From Salmo trutta (taxonomy: Eukaryota; Chordata; Actinopteri; Salmoniformes; Salmonidae): DNA of 64,000 nucleotides. Shown here one piece after another: positions 21,450-32,889 of the stretch. Position 1 is the first letter of the stretch. Each line of letters opens with the position of its first letter. Both the position numbers and the translations under genes were made by a program. The notes under the pieces were generated by a model, which saw only the letters and a program-made list of their open reading frames with translations, was not told the origin of the DNA and ran no database searches. The stretch lies in contig NC_042960.1 of assembly GCF_901001165.1 (NCBI RefSeq), positions 16,429,456 to 16,493,455 on the forward strand, in the 5' to 3' direction.

Positions 21450-22984
21450 GGTTGCTGTTGGCACTGCTTGCTAACATAGCAGAAGACCCCGGATTACCCA
21501 AATAAACTGACCCAACAACCGTTGATGATATGGTCATGCTGGGAATTGGGCAAAGCGCTGTTACCCAATTTAATTATCTTGAGCTAAGGAGGAAATATAC
21601 TGTAGCCACTGAAAAAGGCTTTGTGTCAATCTCTTGAATCAATGACTTTTAAGAGCACTGGATGTGTATCCCATACGATAAAGAAGGTTTTTGCTGAAGT
21701 TGCATCTCATTCCACGGCTGAGGAAGCAGTAAACCAGGAGTAAAGCACCTCCCTCTTTAAAATCTAATTCTCTTTCTAAATTAACTTCCTAGGCCTGTTT
21801 GTTTCTACCTGGCTTTCAGTTCTCTCTTCAGTTCTTTGTAACTCACTTCCTGGTACCATTTGGATCATGTGATTAATGAGAGCAGGTTACAGCTGAATGC
21901 TGTTTGTCATGTTCAATTAGACTGGCATCAAAGCATTAACATGGTTTAAGCAGTACAGTAGATGCACTGTTCCCTGTCTTGATTCTGAAGGTGATATATT
22001 TACTGCTGCATCGTGGAGTTCAAAGGCAAGTCAGGCCATGCAAACAACATCATTCGATAGTAATACACTTCTGTGTGAATGTACTGTAAATAGAAGTAGT
22101 ACAGTGGTTTATGGTGGGGTACATTAATCTGTTTGGACCCATCTTTATGCTTTAAAACCTAACATTAAACACTATAATATCAACTCTTTAAGCTTATAAG
22201 GTCAACCCAGTCAAAAACTTCCAAATTAATTGGGTGAACTCAGCTTCAGCAGCCTTGAACATCAGGTTGAAAATGGATTTAGAAAAGGATACAGTGAATT
22301 AGAAATAATGGGCAGAACAGAGAAACTGAATCTGAAGACGGCCGATGGCGCTAACGTTCCCTTTCTGGGTTTGTTTCAGTTTGATGGAGCCTACCGGTAC
22401 CTCCAATGTTGTTACTCACTCTTTGAGCTTACAAGGTCAACTGAAATGTGAAAGGTACCGTTTTACTGATTGTGTATTCACGTAATCCTGAGGTAACAAT
22501 TACATCAGCTTAAGCTAATGATAGTGTGCAAACACCTACTGTACGTATTCTTCATATTTAGCCAAATTCAAAACTGACAAGTTATCCTTTTAGAACATTC
22601 TGGACATTCATCAAAGGAGAGCACTAATTATGTAGAACCAACAGGGCAGCCATGGCAGATTTACATTTTGTAGTTGTTTATGTCTCACTCCACTGTGTAT
22701 GATGGTGTCTACCTGAGACTCCGCTGAGTCTACCATTAAAATGAGTGGCAAGTTACAGCCAGATCACAGTCCAATTACACACCAAGTGAGATGTATTTCC
22801 TTTGTCATCATCGGCTCATACAGTAGCCTTCTAATTAGGAGTCAAACACTCCTACTTAGTAGAGAAAAGACCAAACAAAAGGCAACAGGGAGAGCATCCT
22901 TCCCTCAGGAACATTCTTTAGAGCTTGTTGTCACATTGTGTGCCATAGGTGTTCCCGAAACAAGGAACTGATAATGGGTAGAAC
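21450..22984. other. No gene recognised
   Basis: Anonymous DNA. A 24-bp direct repeat with a few mismatches (ACTCTTTAAGCTTATAAGG type) occurs at about 22180 and 22417. Confidence 0.5.
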
Positions 22985-23431
22985 TGATTTATTTAACCCT
23001 TATTTTGCCAGGTAAGTTGACTGAGAACACATTCTCATTCACAGCAACAACCTGGGGAATAGTGACAGGGGAGAGGAGGGGGATAAATTAGCCAATTAAA
23101 AGTTGGAGATGATTAGGTGGCCACGATGGTCAGATTGGGAATTTAGCCAGCACACCAAGGTTAACACAGCTACTATTACAATAAGTGCCATGGGATCTTT
23201 AGTGACCACAGAGAGTCAGGAAACCCATTTAACATCCCATCCAAAAGACAACACCCTACACAGGGCAAAGGCCTCAATCACTGCCATTTGGAACAAGTGC
23301 CTCCTACTGGCCCCTGCAACAGTACTTTCACTGTAGCACAATCTGGTCTCCCATCCAGGGACTGACCAAGAGCAACCCTGCTTAGCTTGAGAGGCAAGCC
23401 AACAGTGGGATGCAGGTTGGTATACTGTTTT
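22985..23431 (-). mobile_element. 5S-rRNA-derived SINE (OS-SINE1-like)
   Basis: On the minus strand the head (about 23345-23431) contains AGCTAAGCAGGGTTG and, downstream, GTCCCTGGATGGGAGACC. These are the internal box A/intermediate element and box C of 5S rRNA pol III promoters. A roughly 330-bp body follows, then the tail (TTATTTAACCCTTATTTTGC on the plus strand, 22989-23010). The diverged 5S part excludes a functional 5S gene. Salmonids are known to carry such 5S-derived SINEs. Confidence 0.8.
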
Positions 23432-23501
23432 TGAGAACTAACAATGAGTAGAACTGATAATGAGTTCTGGCCATTCATTCCACCTCATGGAGATTTTTTG
23501 T

Positions 23502-23610
23502 CACAAATGGCACCCTATTCCTTACATAGTGCACTGCTTTTGACCAGAGCCCAATCGGCCATGGTGAAAAGTAATGCACTATATAGGGGATAGCGTGCCA
23601 TTTGGAACAC
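23502..23610. repeat. Near-palindromic repeat, copy 3
   Basis: CACAAATGGCACCCTATTCC is mirrored by GGGGATAGCGTGCCATTTGG. The inner arms TAGTGCACTGCTTTTGACC and AAAAGTAATGCACTATATAG pair. Confidence 0.8.
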
Positions 23611-24840
23611 AAACAAAGTAATAGGCAGTGATTACCTCACTGATATGACATATTCATGCAAATATTAGGAGCACAAACATTAGAATTCGTGAGATGTCCA
23701 GCTCTCCACAAAGTCAATTCTTGTTCGGCTCATATCTCATTTAATTTATTTAAGATCAATACTACCTCAATTCTCAGGGAATTATCTATTTCTCCCCTCT
23801 ATGAATGTATGAATATATCATTAATAATAGGCCAGAGATATGGGGAAATAACTCAAGATTGCGCCATCTCTGTTTAAGGATCGGTAATGGATCTGTCTAG
23901 GTGTCTCTGTCAGTCAGTGGACAATCCAACATCTCTATTAAAAGCATTGCTTGCTTGTATTGAATAATTCATGTCTTTTGTCCAAATTAAAATATTGGAC
24001 CACATCAAGGTGACAACATGGTTATTCTGGATGGCAGTTGTCATCTCACGTGGCTTTATCACAGTTATATAAATCAATTTATTCCAGATTAGATACATAA
24101 ATCCATTTGAAATATATTGGAATGTCTATATATCAGCCTTCAAAAGAAATGTCTCAATGATACATCCTTTCTTTTTTTTAATGTATTGCTTCATCTTTTA
24201 TCTTCAATGTGTCATCTTTGAAGTCTTTGGATAATGAAAATGGGCAGGTTTGATTAGCAGGTTGGCATTTATTGGGATGACTCATGTACTGTAGGCAGCT
24301 CTGTAGCCGGCACATCCACAAAGTCATAACATTTATACCTTATCCTAACCTTAACCTGGACCTGAACCACACTGCTAACCTTATTCCTAACTCTAAGACC
24401 CCCCCCCCCCCACACACACACACACATCTTGTCATATATTCTTACAATATAGCTAATCTTTACTTTCCATCTGGCCCATCTAGTGGAAATCACTCCGCTC
24501 TGCCTCCAGGACAAGATTAATTACAATACTAATAATAGATTAATTGTATATAGTGCTTATCATTACAAGTAACATCTCAAGTTCACTTTAAATGTAAAAA
24601 AATATATATCATAATTTATATTTGGCACCTTGCCATCTTCGATGTTCACAGTAGGCTGAATCGTCCACTAGCAGAAGTGTAGCACCCACCTGGGTGATGC
24701 TTCAGCGACTGTAAAAGCGCCAGTAAGACCACCACACCTAGGCAGTAGTCCGGAAGAGACCCCTAGTAGGCAAGCCTCTGCATCTCTTCACACCACAGTC
24801 CACTTCCCTCTAGGAATGGAGGGAAGTGGACTGCTAATGC
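23611..24840. other. No gene recognised
   Basis: AT-rich DNA with a T-run at 24172-24179 and a C10 plus (CA)n tract at 24400-24427. A short inverted pair, CCACTTCCCTC and GAGGGAAGTGGA, lies at 24801-24832. Confidence 0.5.
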
Positions 24841-24844
24841 TTAA

Positions 24845-25071
24845 ACGTATACTTCAGGATTTTGGCAATCAAGCCCTTTATCTAATTCCCCAGAGTCAGA
24901 TGAACTCATAGACTTCCAGTCATTGTGCTAACACTAGTTAGCAATTGCCCTAAAACTAGTTAGCAGCTTTCTTCAAGCTGCACATAGACACATAAAAATG
25001 GTATCAACGAGTTAATCTGACTCTGGGGAAGTAGATAAAGGGCCTCAATGCCAAAATCCTGAAGTATCCTG
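24845..25071. mobile_element. TTAA-flanked MITE with long inverted arms
   Basis: Flanked by TTAA at 24841-24844 and 25072-25075. The arms are about 60-65 bp, including TACTTCAGGATTTTGGCA and CCCTTTATCTA and CCCCAGAGTCAGAT, mirrored with roughly ten mismatches. TTAA duplications point to a piggyBac-type transposase as driver (inference). No coding sequence. Confidence 0.78.
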
Positions 25072-25075
25072 TTAA

Positions 25076-25518
25076 ATCCTTTCTGAAATACAATAAACAA
25101 TAGTTATCCATTCATCTCATTTAGTTATTTGAGGTATTTGAAAAAACTAGTCTTCAAAATCAAAGGGAATATTTCATTGATTGAAATTATTAAATCTTAC
25201 AGACACTGGCTTTAAACCACATTTAGCCCCTATCTAAAATACACAACGAGATATAGTATTTATCCAGGTTGTTTTTCTTAGTGGTGATTGGTGCAGCAGT
25301 CCCCAGTGTGTTAGGGGAACAGCATGGCCCCTGATACTGGCCCCCTGTGGCTCCTGCTGACCCCTCTGTCTGTCAGACACCTCAACAGCTGACTGCTCTG
25401 CTCTGCTCACAACCCCACATTAGTGCCTTTATTCCCCACCCCACTGGGCCTGGGAAGGCTTTTAGAGCTTGATGTATGGCTGTTCTAAGCAATCTATGCA
25501 ATATGTCCACCACTCGAA
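25076..25518. other. No gene recognised
   Basis: Anonymous DNA with no coding signal. Confidence 0.5.
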
Positions 25519-25582
25519 AACACACACATACACATCTCACATCTTGCACGCGCACACACATACACACTCACACACACACATG
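25519..25582. repeat. (CA)n microsatellite, interrupted
   Basis: CA runs separated by TACACATCTCAC and GCACGCG-type interruptions. Confidence 0.88.
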
Positions 25583-25599
25583 CACTAATGGTTCTGTAG

Positions 25600-25775
25600 C
25601 ACAGGGGGCTGCTGAGGGGAGGACGGCTCATAATAATGGCCGGAACGGAGCAAATGGAACGGCATCAAACACCTGGAAACTATGTGTTTTATGTATTTGA
25701 TACCATTCCACCTATCCGCTCCAGTCATTAGAACGAGCCCGTTCTCCCCAATTAAGGTGCCACCAACCTCCTGTG
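25600..25775. mobile_element. Short palindromic MITE
   Basis: The ends CACAGGGGGCT and ACCTCCTGTG are inverted. Inner arms GAGGGGAGGACGGCTC and GAGCCCGTTCTCCCC pair, as do AATGGAACGGCATCAAA and TTTGATACCATTCC. No coding sequence; class unknown. Confidence 0.65.
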
Positions 25776-26006
25776 GTCTGTAGTAGGTCATTAGGTTTCC
25801 GGGTACAAACAACACCTTGTCGATAGTGTTAATACACCCAGAAGTGTACACATTCAATAGAGAGCTGCTATTGTGTGAAAAACGTCACATTGGCCCTGTA
25901 TTGTGCTTTATATTATATAGTGTGTATTTATGATAGGGCCACATTCACTTTGGCCCCGATTCTGACACAAGTTTTCACTCCATACCTATTATGACCTTGA
26001 ACTTAA

Positions 26007-26177
26007 AGGAAAACTCCACCCAAAAACTATCTTTTGGTATTTGTTTCATTAGTTCATTGTTGACATAGTCCCAAAATGTTTTGCTTGTCTGCAATCAAGT
26101 TTTTAAGATATGTAACTTTTAAGATACAGAAATCATCCCTGTATGTAAAACACATAATTTTTGGGTGGGGTTTTCCT
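26007..26177. mobile_element. TTAA-flanked MITE, 171 bp
   Basis: TTAA at 26003-26006 and 26178-26181 abuts inverted ends AGGAAAACTCCACCCAAAAA and TTTTTGGGTGGGGTTTTCCT (one mismatch). Non-coding; probably mobilised by a piggyBac-like enzyme (inference). Confidence 0.8.
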
Positions 26178-26523
26178 TTAAGCATGAGAATAGCATGCTA
26201 TTCAGCGCACTATTCGTTTGAGGTGAAGCTCGAATAAATTAAGGTGTGGCGGAGGTGTCCACAGATACGCTGCATTCTGACCTCGACTTAATTCCCTCGT
26301 AATTCTACCACCTTTACGCGCAAGGAAACCATGAATAAGGTCGCGTGAACCTGACGGTTCCAAGTGGAAAAAGCATCTACAGTACTTCATTTTTTAACAA
26401 TAGAAATAACGGCAGTTTCCATGCACTGTAATTTAGAAATTGATATGCACTATTAATAAGAGCTAGGTAAATGAGTAATCAATTTGGAGAAGGGGATTGT
26501 AAATACACGTAGCAATTGTTTAA

Positions 26524-27957
26524 CCTCTCTAGGGTAGGGGGCAGTATTTTCACATCCGGATAAAAAACGTACCCGATTTAATCTGGTTATTACTACTGCC
26601 CAGAAACTAGAATATGCATATAATTGATTTGGATAGAAACACCCTAAAGTTTCTAAAACTGTTTGAATGGTGTCTGTGAGTATAACAGAACTCATATGGC
26701 AGGCCAAAACCTGAGAAGATTCTGTACAGGAAGTGCCCTCTCTGACCATTTCTTGGCCTTCTATACCCTCTTTATCGAAAACAGAGGACCTCTGCTGTAA
26801 CGTGACATTTTCTAAGGCTCCCATAGGCTCTCAGAAGGCGCCAGAACGTTGAATGATGACTCTGCAGTCTCTGGCTGAAAAACAGTAGCGCATTTGGATA
26901 GTGGTCGATCTGAGAACAATGAGACGGGCGTGCGCGTGCACATGAAGAGTCCATTTTACATTTTTAGTCTTTGAACGAAAAAGACGTCTCCCGGTCGGAA
27001 TATTATCGCTATTTTACGAGAAAAATCGCATAAAAATGTATTTTAAACAACGTTTGACATGCTTCGAAGTACGGTAATGGAATATTTTGACATTTTTTGT
27101 CACGACATGCGTCCGCGCGTCACCGTTCGGATAGTGTCTTGAACGCAAGAACAAAACAGAGGATATTTGAACATAACTATGGATTATTTTGAACCAAAAC
27201 AACATTTGTGGATGAAGTAGAAGTCCTGGGAGTGCATTTTGATGAAGAACAGCAAAGGTAATCCAATTTTTCTTATAGTAATTTTGAGTTTAGTGAACGC
27301 CAAACTTGGTGGGTGTCAAATTAGCTAGCCCGTGATGGCGAGCTATCTACTCAGAATATTGCAAAATGTGCTTTTGCCGAAAAGCTATTTTAAATTTGGA
27401 CACCGCGATTGCATAAAGGAGTTCTGTATCGATAATTCTTAAAATAATTGTTATGTTTTTTGTGAACGTTTATCGTGAGTAATTTAGTAAATTCACCGGA
27501 AGTTTTCTGTATGTTTGCTAGTTCTGAACGTCACATGCTAATGTAAAAAGCTGGTTTTTGATATAAATATGAACTTGATTGAACAAAACATGCATGTATT
27601 GTATAACATAATGTCCTAGGAGTGTCATCTGATGAAGATCATCAAAGGTTAGTGCTGCATTTAGCTGTGGTTTTGGTTTTTGTGACATTATATGCTAGCT
27701 TGAAAAATGGGTGTGTGATTATTTCTGGCTGGGTACTCTCCTGACATAATCTAATGTTTTGCTTTCGTTGTAAAGCCTTTTTGAAATCGGACAGTGTGGT
27801 TAGATTAACGAGACTCTTGTCTTTAAAATGGTGTAAAACAGTCATATGTTTGAGAAATTTAAGTAATAGCATTTTTAAGGTTTTTGAATATCGCGCCACT
27901 CGATTCCACTGGCTGTTGACTAGGTGGGACGATTTCGTCCCACATACCCTAGAGAGG
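26524..27957. mobile_element. TTAA-flanked 1.4-kb non-autonomous element, copy 1
   Basis: The left end CCTCTCTAGGG follows TTAA (26520-26523). The right end CCCTAGAGAGG is followed by TTTTAA, so TTAA lies at 27960-27963 with two extra T. Near the right end GTGGGACGATTTCGTCCCAC forms a perfect-arm hairpin (27923-27942). Inside, two modules about 390 bp apart share CCT(G/A)GGAGTG, TGATGAAGA, CATCAAAGGT-like and AAAGC(C)TTTTTGAAAT stretches. A second copy lies at 48563-49928. No transposase is readable. A piggyBac relation rests only on TTAA and the CC-starting ends. Confidence 0.75.
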
Positions 27958-28219
27958 TTTTAAGATGATTTTTCCTTATGTTCCCTGGAGACGAATGTGA
28001 AACCAGCCATACGGAAGCAAATTGAAATTCATATCAACATGACATGTGTTGCCGCCCCTTTTCCACAGTGAAATAGGATGTAAATAGCTGTGCCGTTATT
28101 CAGAATTTGAATTACGTGCCCTCATCATTTGCGTGGATGAAATTTGGAGACCCAAGCTATCAGCTTCTGTATGGCTGAACCGCCGCATGATGTATGCACT
28201 TTAGAATGTTTTGATTATA

Positions 28220-29741
28220 CAGTGCATACAGGAAAGTATTCAGACCCGTTGACTTTTTCCACATTTTGTTACGATACAGCCTTATTCTAAAATGGATGAA
28301 ATAGTTTTTTTTCCCTCATCAATCTACACTCAATACCCCATGATGACAAAGCAAAAACAAAGCAAAAAATTGAAATGTATTAAAAATATAAACTGAAATA
28401 TCACATTTACATAAGTATTCAGAACCTTTACTCAGTAGTACTTTGTTGAAGCACCTTTGGCAGCGATTACAACCTTGTGTCCTCTTGGGGCGACGCTACA
28501 AGCTTGGCACACCTGTATTTAGGGAGTTCCTCACATTCTTCTCTGCAGATACTCTCAAGCTCTGTCAGGTTGGATGGGGAGCGTCACTGCACAGCTATTT
28601 TCAGGTCTCTCCAGAGATGTTTGATCGGGTTCAAGTCCGGACTTGAATCCTGTGTTGTCTTGGCTGTGTGCTTAGGGTCATTGTCCTGTTGGAAGGTGAA
28701 CCTTCGCCCAATTTGGAGTTCTAGAGTGCTCTGTAGTGGGTTTTCATCAAGGATCTCTCTGTACTTTGCTCCGTTCATCTTTCCCACGATCCTGACTAGT
28801 TTTCCAGTCCCTGCCGCTGAAATACATCACGACAGCATGATGCTGCCACCACCATGCTGGCATTTAGGCCAAAAAGTTCAATATTGGTTTCATCAGACCA
28901 GAGAATCTTGTTTCTCATGGTCTGAGTCCTTTAGGAGCCTTTTGGCAAACTCCAATCGGGCTGTCATGTTCCTTTTACTGAGGAGTGGCTTACGTCTGGC
29001 CACTCTAACATAAAGGCCTGATTGGTAAAGTGCTGCAGAGATGGTTGTCCTTCTGGAAGGTTCTCCCATCTCCACAGAGGAACTCTGGAGCTCTGTCAGA
29101 GTGATCATTGGGTTCTTGGTCACCTCCTTGACCGAGGCCCTTCTCCGCAGATTACTCAGTTTGGCCGGGCGGCCAGCTCTAGGAAGAGTCTTGTTGGTTC
29201 CAAACTTCTTCCATTTAAGAATGATGGAGGCCAATGTGTTCTTGGGGACCTTCAATGCAGCAGAAATATTTTGGTACCCTTCCCCAGATCTGTGCCTCGA
29301 CACAATCCTGTCTCAGAGCTCTACAGACAATTCCTTCAACCTCATGGCTTGGTTTTTGCTCTGACAAACACTGTCAACTGTGGGACCTTATATAGACAGG
29401 TGTGTGTCTTTCCAAATCATGTCCAATAAATTGAATTGACCACAAGTGGACTCCAATCAAGTTGTAGAAGCATGTCAAGGATGATCAATGGAAACAGGAT
29501 TACCTGAGCTCAATTTCGGGTCTCATAGCAAAGGGTCTGAATAATTAAAATAAGGTATTTATGGTTTTTATTTTTAATACATTTTGCAAAAAATACTAAA
29601 AACCTGTTTTCACTTTGTAATTATGGGGTATTGTGTGTAGATTGATGAGAAAAACATGTATTTCATCCATTTTAGTATAAGGCTGTAACGTAACAAAATG
29701 TGTAAAAGGGGAAGGGGTCTGAATTCTTTCCGATTGCATTC
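28220..29741 (-). mobile_element. Tc1-like transposon, family C, full length
   Basis: About 1,522 bp between TA at 28218-28219 and 29742-29743. The left end CAGTGCATACAGGAAAGTAT is inverted at the right in degraded form, TTCTTTCCGATTGCATTCT. Subterminal TTTTCCACATTTTGTTACG and CGTAACAAAATGTGTAAAAG also mirror. The transposase reads on the minus strand. A separate end fragment of the same family lies at 52163-52378. Confidence 0.9.
28432..29345 (-). pseudogene. Tc1-like transposase pseudogene, family C
   Basis: The start ATG at 29345 begins MRLKELS. The eleventh codon is TGA at about 29313, in a context suggesting a CGA-to-TGA change. The N-terminal helix-turn-helix part then stays open (28893-29303): SRHRSGEGYQNISAALKVP, a GRP-type linker PRAGRPAKLS, and VARRKPLLSKRN. 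The frame passes the first catalytic Asp region (WSDE-like, near 28905) and is then disrupted by loss of about 65 bp. Frame 28584-28787 carries FTFQQDNDPKHTAKTT (second Asp), then SPDLNPIKHLW, where the catalytic Glu is Lys (codon complement at 28620-28622). Spacing between these positions is 20 rather than 34 residues. The C-terminal end reads to about 28432. Confidence 0.9.
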
Positions 29742-29744
29742 TAT

Positions 29745-30178
29745 GCCCTGGCTTTTCTCCGTTTTTTTTGTAAAATTACAATTTGTTTCATAATAGCCAC
29801 TATCGGAATCGAACGTCAGTAATACCCACATATATTTATTTTTGCATCATTCCATTTAGTTTACCTTTCTTTGCTCTGTCACGTCCTTGTATGTTGTTCC
29901 TGAGGGTTGCTAGCATTAGTGGATCATATTAGGCTAACGTTGTGCAATCATTTGGGATATGTAGCAAATTTGGAACTCAGACCACACATAGCAGGTAAAA
30001 CCTGGAGCCTGGCGCACGGTTCACAACGACTGGCCCGTTGTTATACCATTTTCCCACAAGTTCCATTGAACTTGAACATGACAATTTTCGCTGTAATTTT
30101 TATTTATTTTATTAATCAAAATATTTTGTGCGTAAAGGCTCTCCAAAAAGTTTTTTGTTTTTGTATTTGTTCATACAT
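29745..30178. other. No gene recognised
   Basis: Spacer between two opposed Tc1-like copies; AT-rich, no supported feature. Confidence 0.5.
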
Positions 30179-30179
30179 A

Positions 30180-31707
30180 CCGTACCAGTCAAAAGTTGGG
30201 ACGCACCTACTCATTCCATGTTTTTTCTTTATTTTTACTATTTTCTACATTGTAGAATAATAGTGAAGACATCAAAACTATGAAATAACACATATGGAAT
30301 GATGTAGTAAACAAAAAAGTATTAAACTAATCAAAATATATTTTATATTTCAGATTCTTCAAAGTAGCCACCCTTTGCCTTGATGACAGCTTTGCACACT
30401 TGTGGCATTATTTCAAGCAGCTTTATGAAAAATTCACCTGGAATGCATTTCAATTAACAGGTGTGCCTTGTTAAAAGTTCATTTGTGGAATTTCTTTCCT
30501 TCTTAAAGCATTTGAGCCAATCAGTTGTGTTGTGACAAGGTAGGGGTGGTATACAGAAGATTGCACTATTTGGTAAAAGACCAAGTCCATATTATGGCAA
30601 GAACAGCTCAAATAAGCAAAGAGAAATGACAGTCCATCATTACTGAAGGTCTGTCAATCAAGAAAATTTCAAGAACTTTGAAAGTTCCTTCAAGTGCAGT
30701 CGCAAAAACAATCAAACGCTATGATGAAACTGGCTCTCACGAGGACCGCCACAGGAAAGGAAGACCCAGAGTTACCGCTGCTGCAGAGGATACGTTCATT
30801 AGAGTTGCAAGCCTCAGAAATTGCAGCCCAAATAAATGCTTCACCGAGTTCAAGTAACAGACACATCTCAACATCAACTGTTCAGAGGACACTGTGAATC
30901 AGGACTTCATGGTCGAATTGCTGCAAAGAAACCACTACTAAAGAACACCAATAATAAGAAGAGACATGCTTGGACCAAGAAACACGAGCAATGGACATTA
31001 GACTGTTGGAAATCTGTCCTTTGGTCTGATTAGTCCAAATTTTAGATTTTTGGTTGAAACCGCCGTGTCTTTGTGAGTAGAACAGTAGGTGAACGGATGA
31101 TCTCCGCATGTGTGTTTCCCACCGTGAAGCATGGAGGAGTAGGTGTGATGGTGTGAGTATCTTTGCTGGTGACACTGTCAGTGATTTTTTTTAAATTCAA
31201 GGCTACCACAGCATGGCTACCACAGTATTCTGCAGCGATACCCCGTGCCAATGATCCAAAACACACCTCCAGGCTGTGTAAGGGATATTTGACCAAGGAG
31301 AGTGATGGAGTACTCCATCAGATGACCTGGCCTCCACAATCAACCGACCTCAACACAATTGAGATGGGTTTTGAATGAGTTGGACCACGTAGTGAAGGAA
31401 AAGCAGCCAACAAGTGCTCAGCATATTTGGGAACTCCTTCAAGACTGTTGGAAAAGCATTCCAGGTGAAGCTTGTTGAGAGTACGCCAAGAGTGTGCAAA
31501 GCTGCCATCAAGGCAAGGTGTGGCTACTTTGAACAATCTAAAATCTAAAATATTTTTTGATTTGTTTAATACTTTTTTGGTTACTACATAATTCCATGTG
31601 TTATTTCATAGTTTTGATGTCTTCACTATTATTTTACAATGTAGAAAATAGTAAAAAATAAAGAAAAACCCTTGAATGAGTAGGTGTGTCCAAACTGACT
31701 GGTACTG
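30180..31707 (+). mobile_element. Tc1-like transposon, family A, full length
   Basis: About 1.5 kb. The left end CCGTACCAGTCAAAAG follows TA (30178-30179). The right end GTCCAAACTGACTGGTACTG is followed by CA where TA is expected. The inverted terminal repeats are long, about 200 bp, with shared ATGAAATAACACATATGGAAT and its complement. This is the only copy of the family here with both ends and both transposase halves. Confidence 0.9.
30594..31532 (+). pseudogene. Tc1-like transposase pseudogene, family A
   Basis: ATG at 30594 begins MARTAQISKEK, then TGA. The DNA-binding region reads in the same frame through SRTLKVPSSAVAKTIKRYDE and the GRPRVTAAAED linker to about 30855. The first catalytic Asp is in WSD at about 31026, followed immediately by TAG. 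A deletion near 31245 removes the segment leading to the second Asp, leaving NDPKHTSRLCKGYL without the DN pair's first Asp. The Glu survives in NTIEMG (31357-31374), and the reading continues to about 31532 through frameshifts. It is thoroughly inactive. Confidence 0.85.
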
Positions 31708-32150
31708 CACTTTCCTAACCCCAAAATGTGCCTAAATAATAGTTTTTTATCTACCAGTTGGTACTGAAACAGAGACGAATATGCATAGCAACTTTCTTTC
31801 ATTGATCCATATATTCTGACAACGTTCTCTCGATGTATTCTATTTAGTCTGTTGACAAAGTTCTAATTAAAAGTACGCCATATTTATTAAAGGCATGGCT
31901 TAAGATAAATCCACTGAAACCCCCATTGAATGAAAACTTCACAAGAAAATCTGTTGGACAGCAAGTGGAAGGGTTTTCAGCGGTTGTATGACCTTCATTC
32001 AGAGAGCACATGACTGAATAAGGTTAAGTCTGAATACCAAATACTGAGAAGTGCATAGGAAAGGTGTGCGTTAGAAAGGCATAAATTCCTAAATCGGGAT
32101 CGGGTGCCTTTTGAATAGGGGCAGGTTACTTCAAAATGCTGTTTAGTCCA
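31708..32150. other. No gene recognised
   Basis: AT-rich, no supported feature. Confidence 0.5.
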
Positions 32151-32154
32151 TACT

Positions 32155-32790
32155 CTAGAGCAAAATAGAGATATGATGCTTCTAACCTTTGTATGCTTGG
32201 GAATGATTTGTGTCTAATATGGCCCTACCAAGGATCATTTAGTGATTTGGTTTTGAGTTTTAGGACCCCTTAAGGCATAAAACAATATATATTAAAAAAA
32301 CTATTTGATGAAACATTGAATTTGGCCTTATTGCTATTAGCCCATAGAAATGTAATAACAGCTCAAGAACAGCTTCATACATAAAGAAACACATAGTAAA
32401 AAAATATAAAAAGTGTGTTCTGAAGTCTCTGTCCTATATCTGAGAGATATAAGAAAGATCAGGAAACAATTTATTTTATGCATTTAACCCGTTATTTTTG
32501 GCGCATAACTATCTCTATATATACTTCCATAAATATTTTTAACTGGTTCAGACGAGTCTTGTGAGGCCTGTGTCTCATCTTTCCATAGAGGGGTCATAAT
32601 AGTTTGTAGGCAAAACAGTTCGGACGTTTTTGTGATCTGACAAACACAGCTCTAGTTCTGCAACCTTTTACCACAGATGCGGAAGGGCGACATCAGCGGA
32701 TGCAGTGGATTGAGACGCAGGCCATGCAAAAAAACAGATATCTTTAAACTGACAGATTTTAATGGGGATTTTTTATTACTATGCTAATTA
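32155..32790. repeat. Probable dispersed salmonid repeat, unclassified
   Basis: The stretch around CTCATCTTTCCATAGAGGGG and CCACAGATGCGGAAGGGCGA resembles a dispersed repeat I associate with salmonid genomes. I cannot define ends, class or strand from the window alone. Confidence 0.35.
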
Positions 32791-32889
32791 AATTCGATTT
32801 CACTGACTTCACACTATAGAATAATTTGGGGGGTGCTTATATTTGTCCTGTTAAGTGTGTAATGGAAATGTATTTTTTGCATATCCCCA

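Noticed and set aside
23345..23431. Functional 5S rRNA gene
   Set aside because: The 5S-like sequence is diverged and fused to a SINE body.
28477..29013. 178-codon plus-strand frame
   Set aside because: It lies antisense to a transposase pseudogene and has no motifs of its own.
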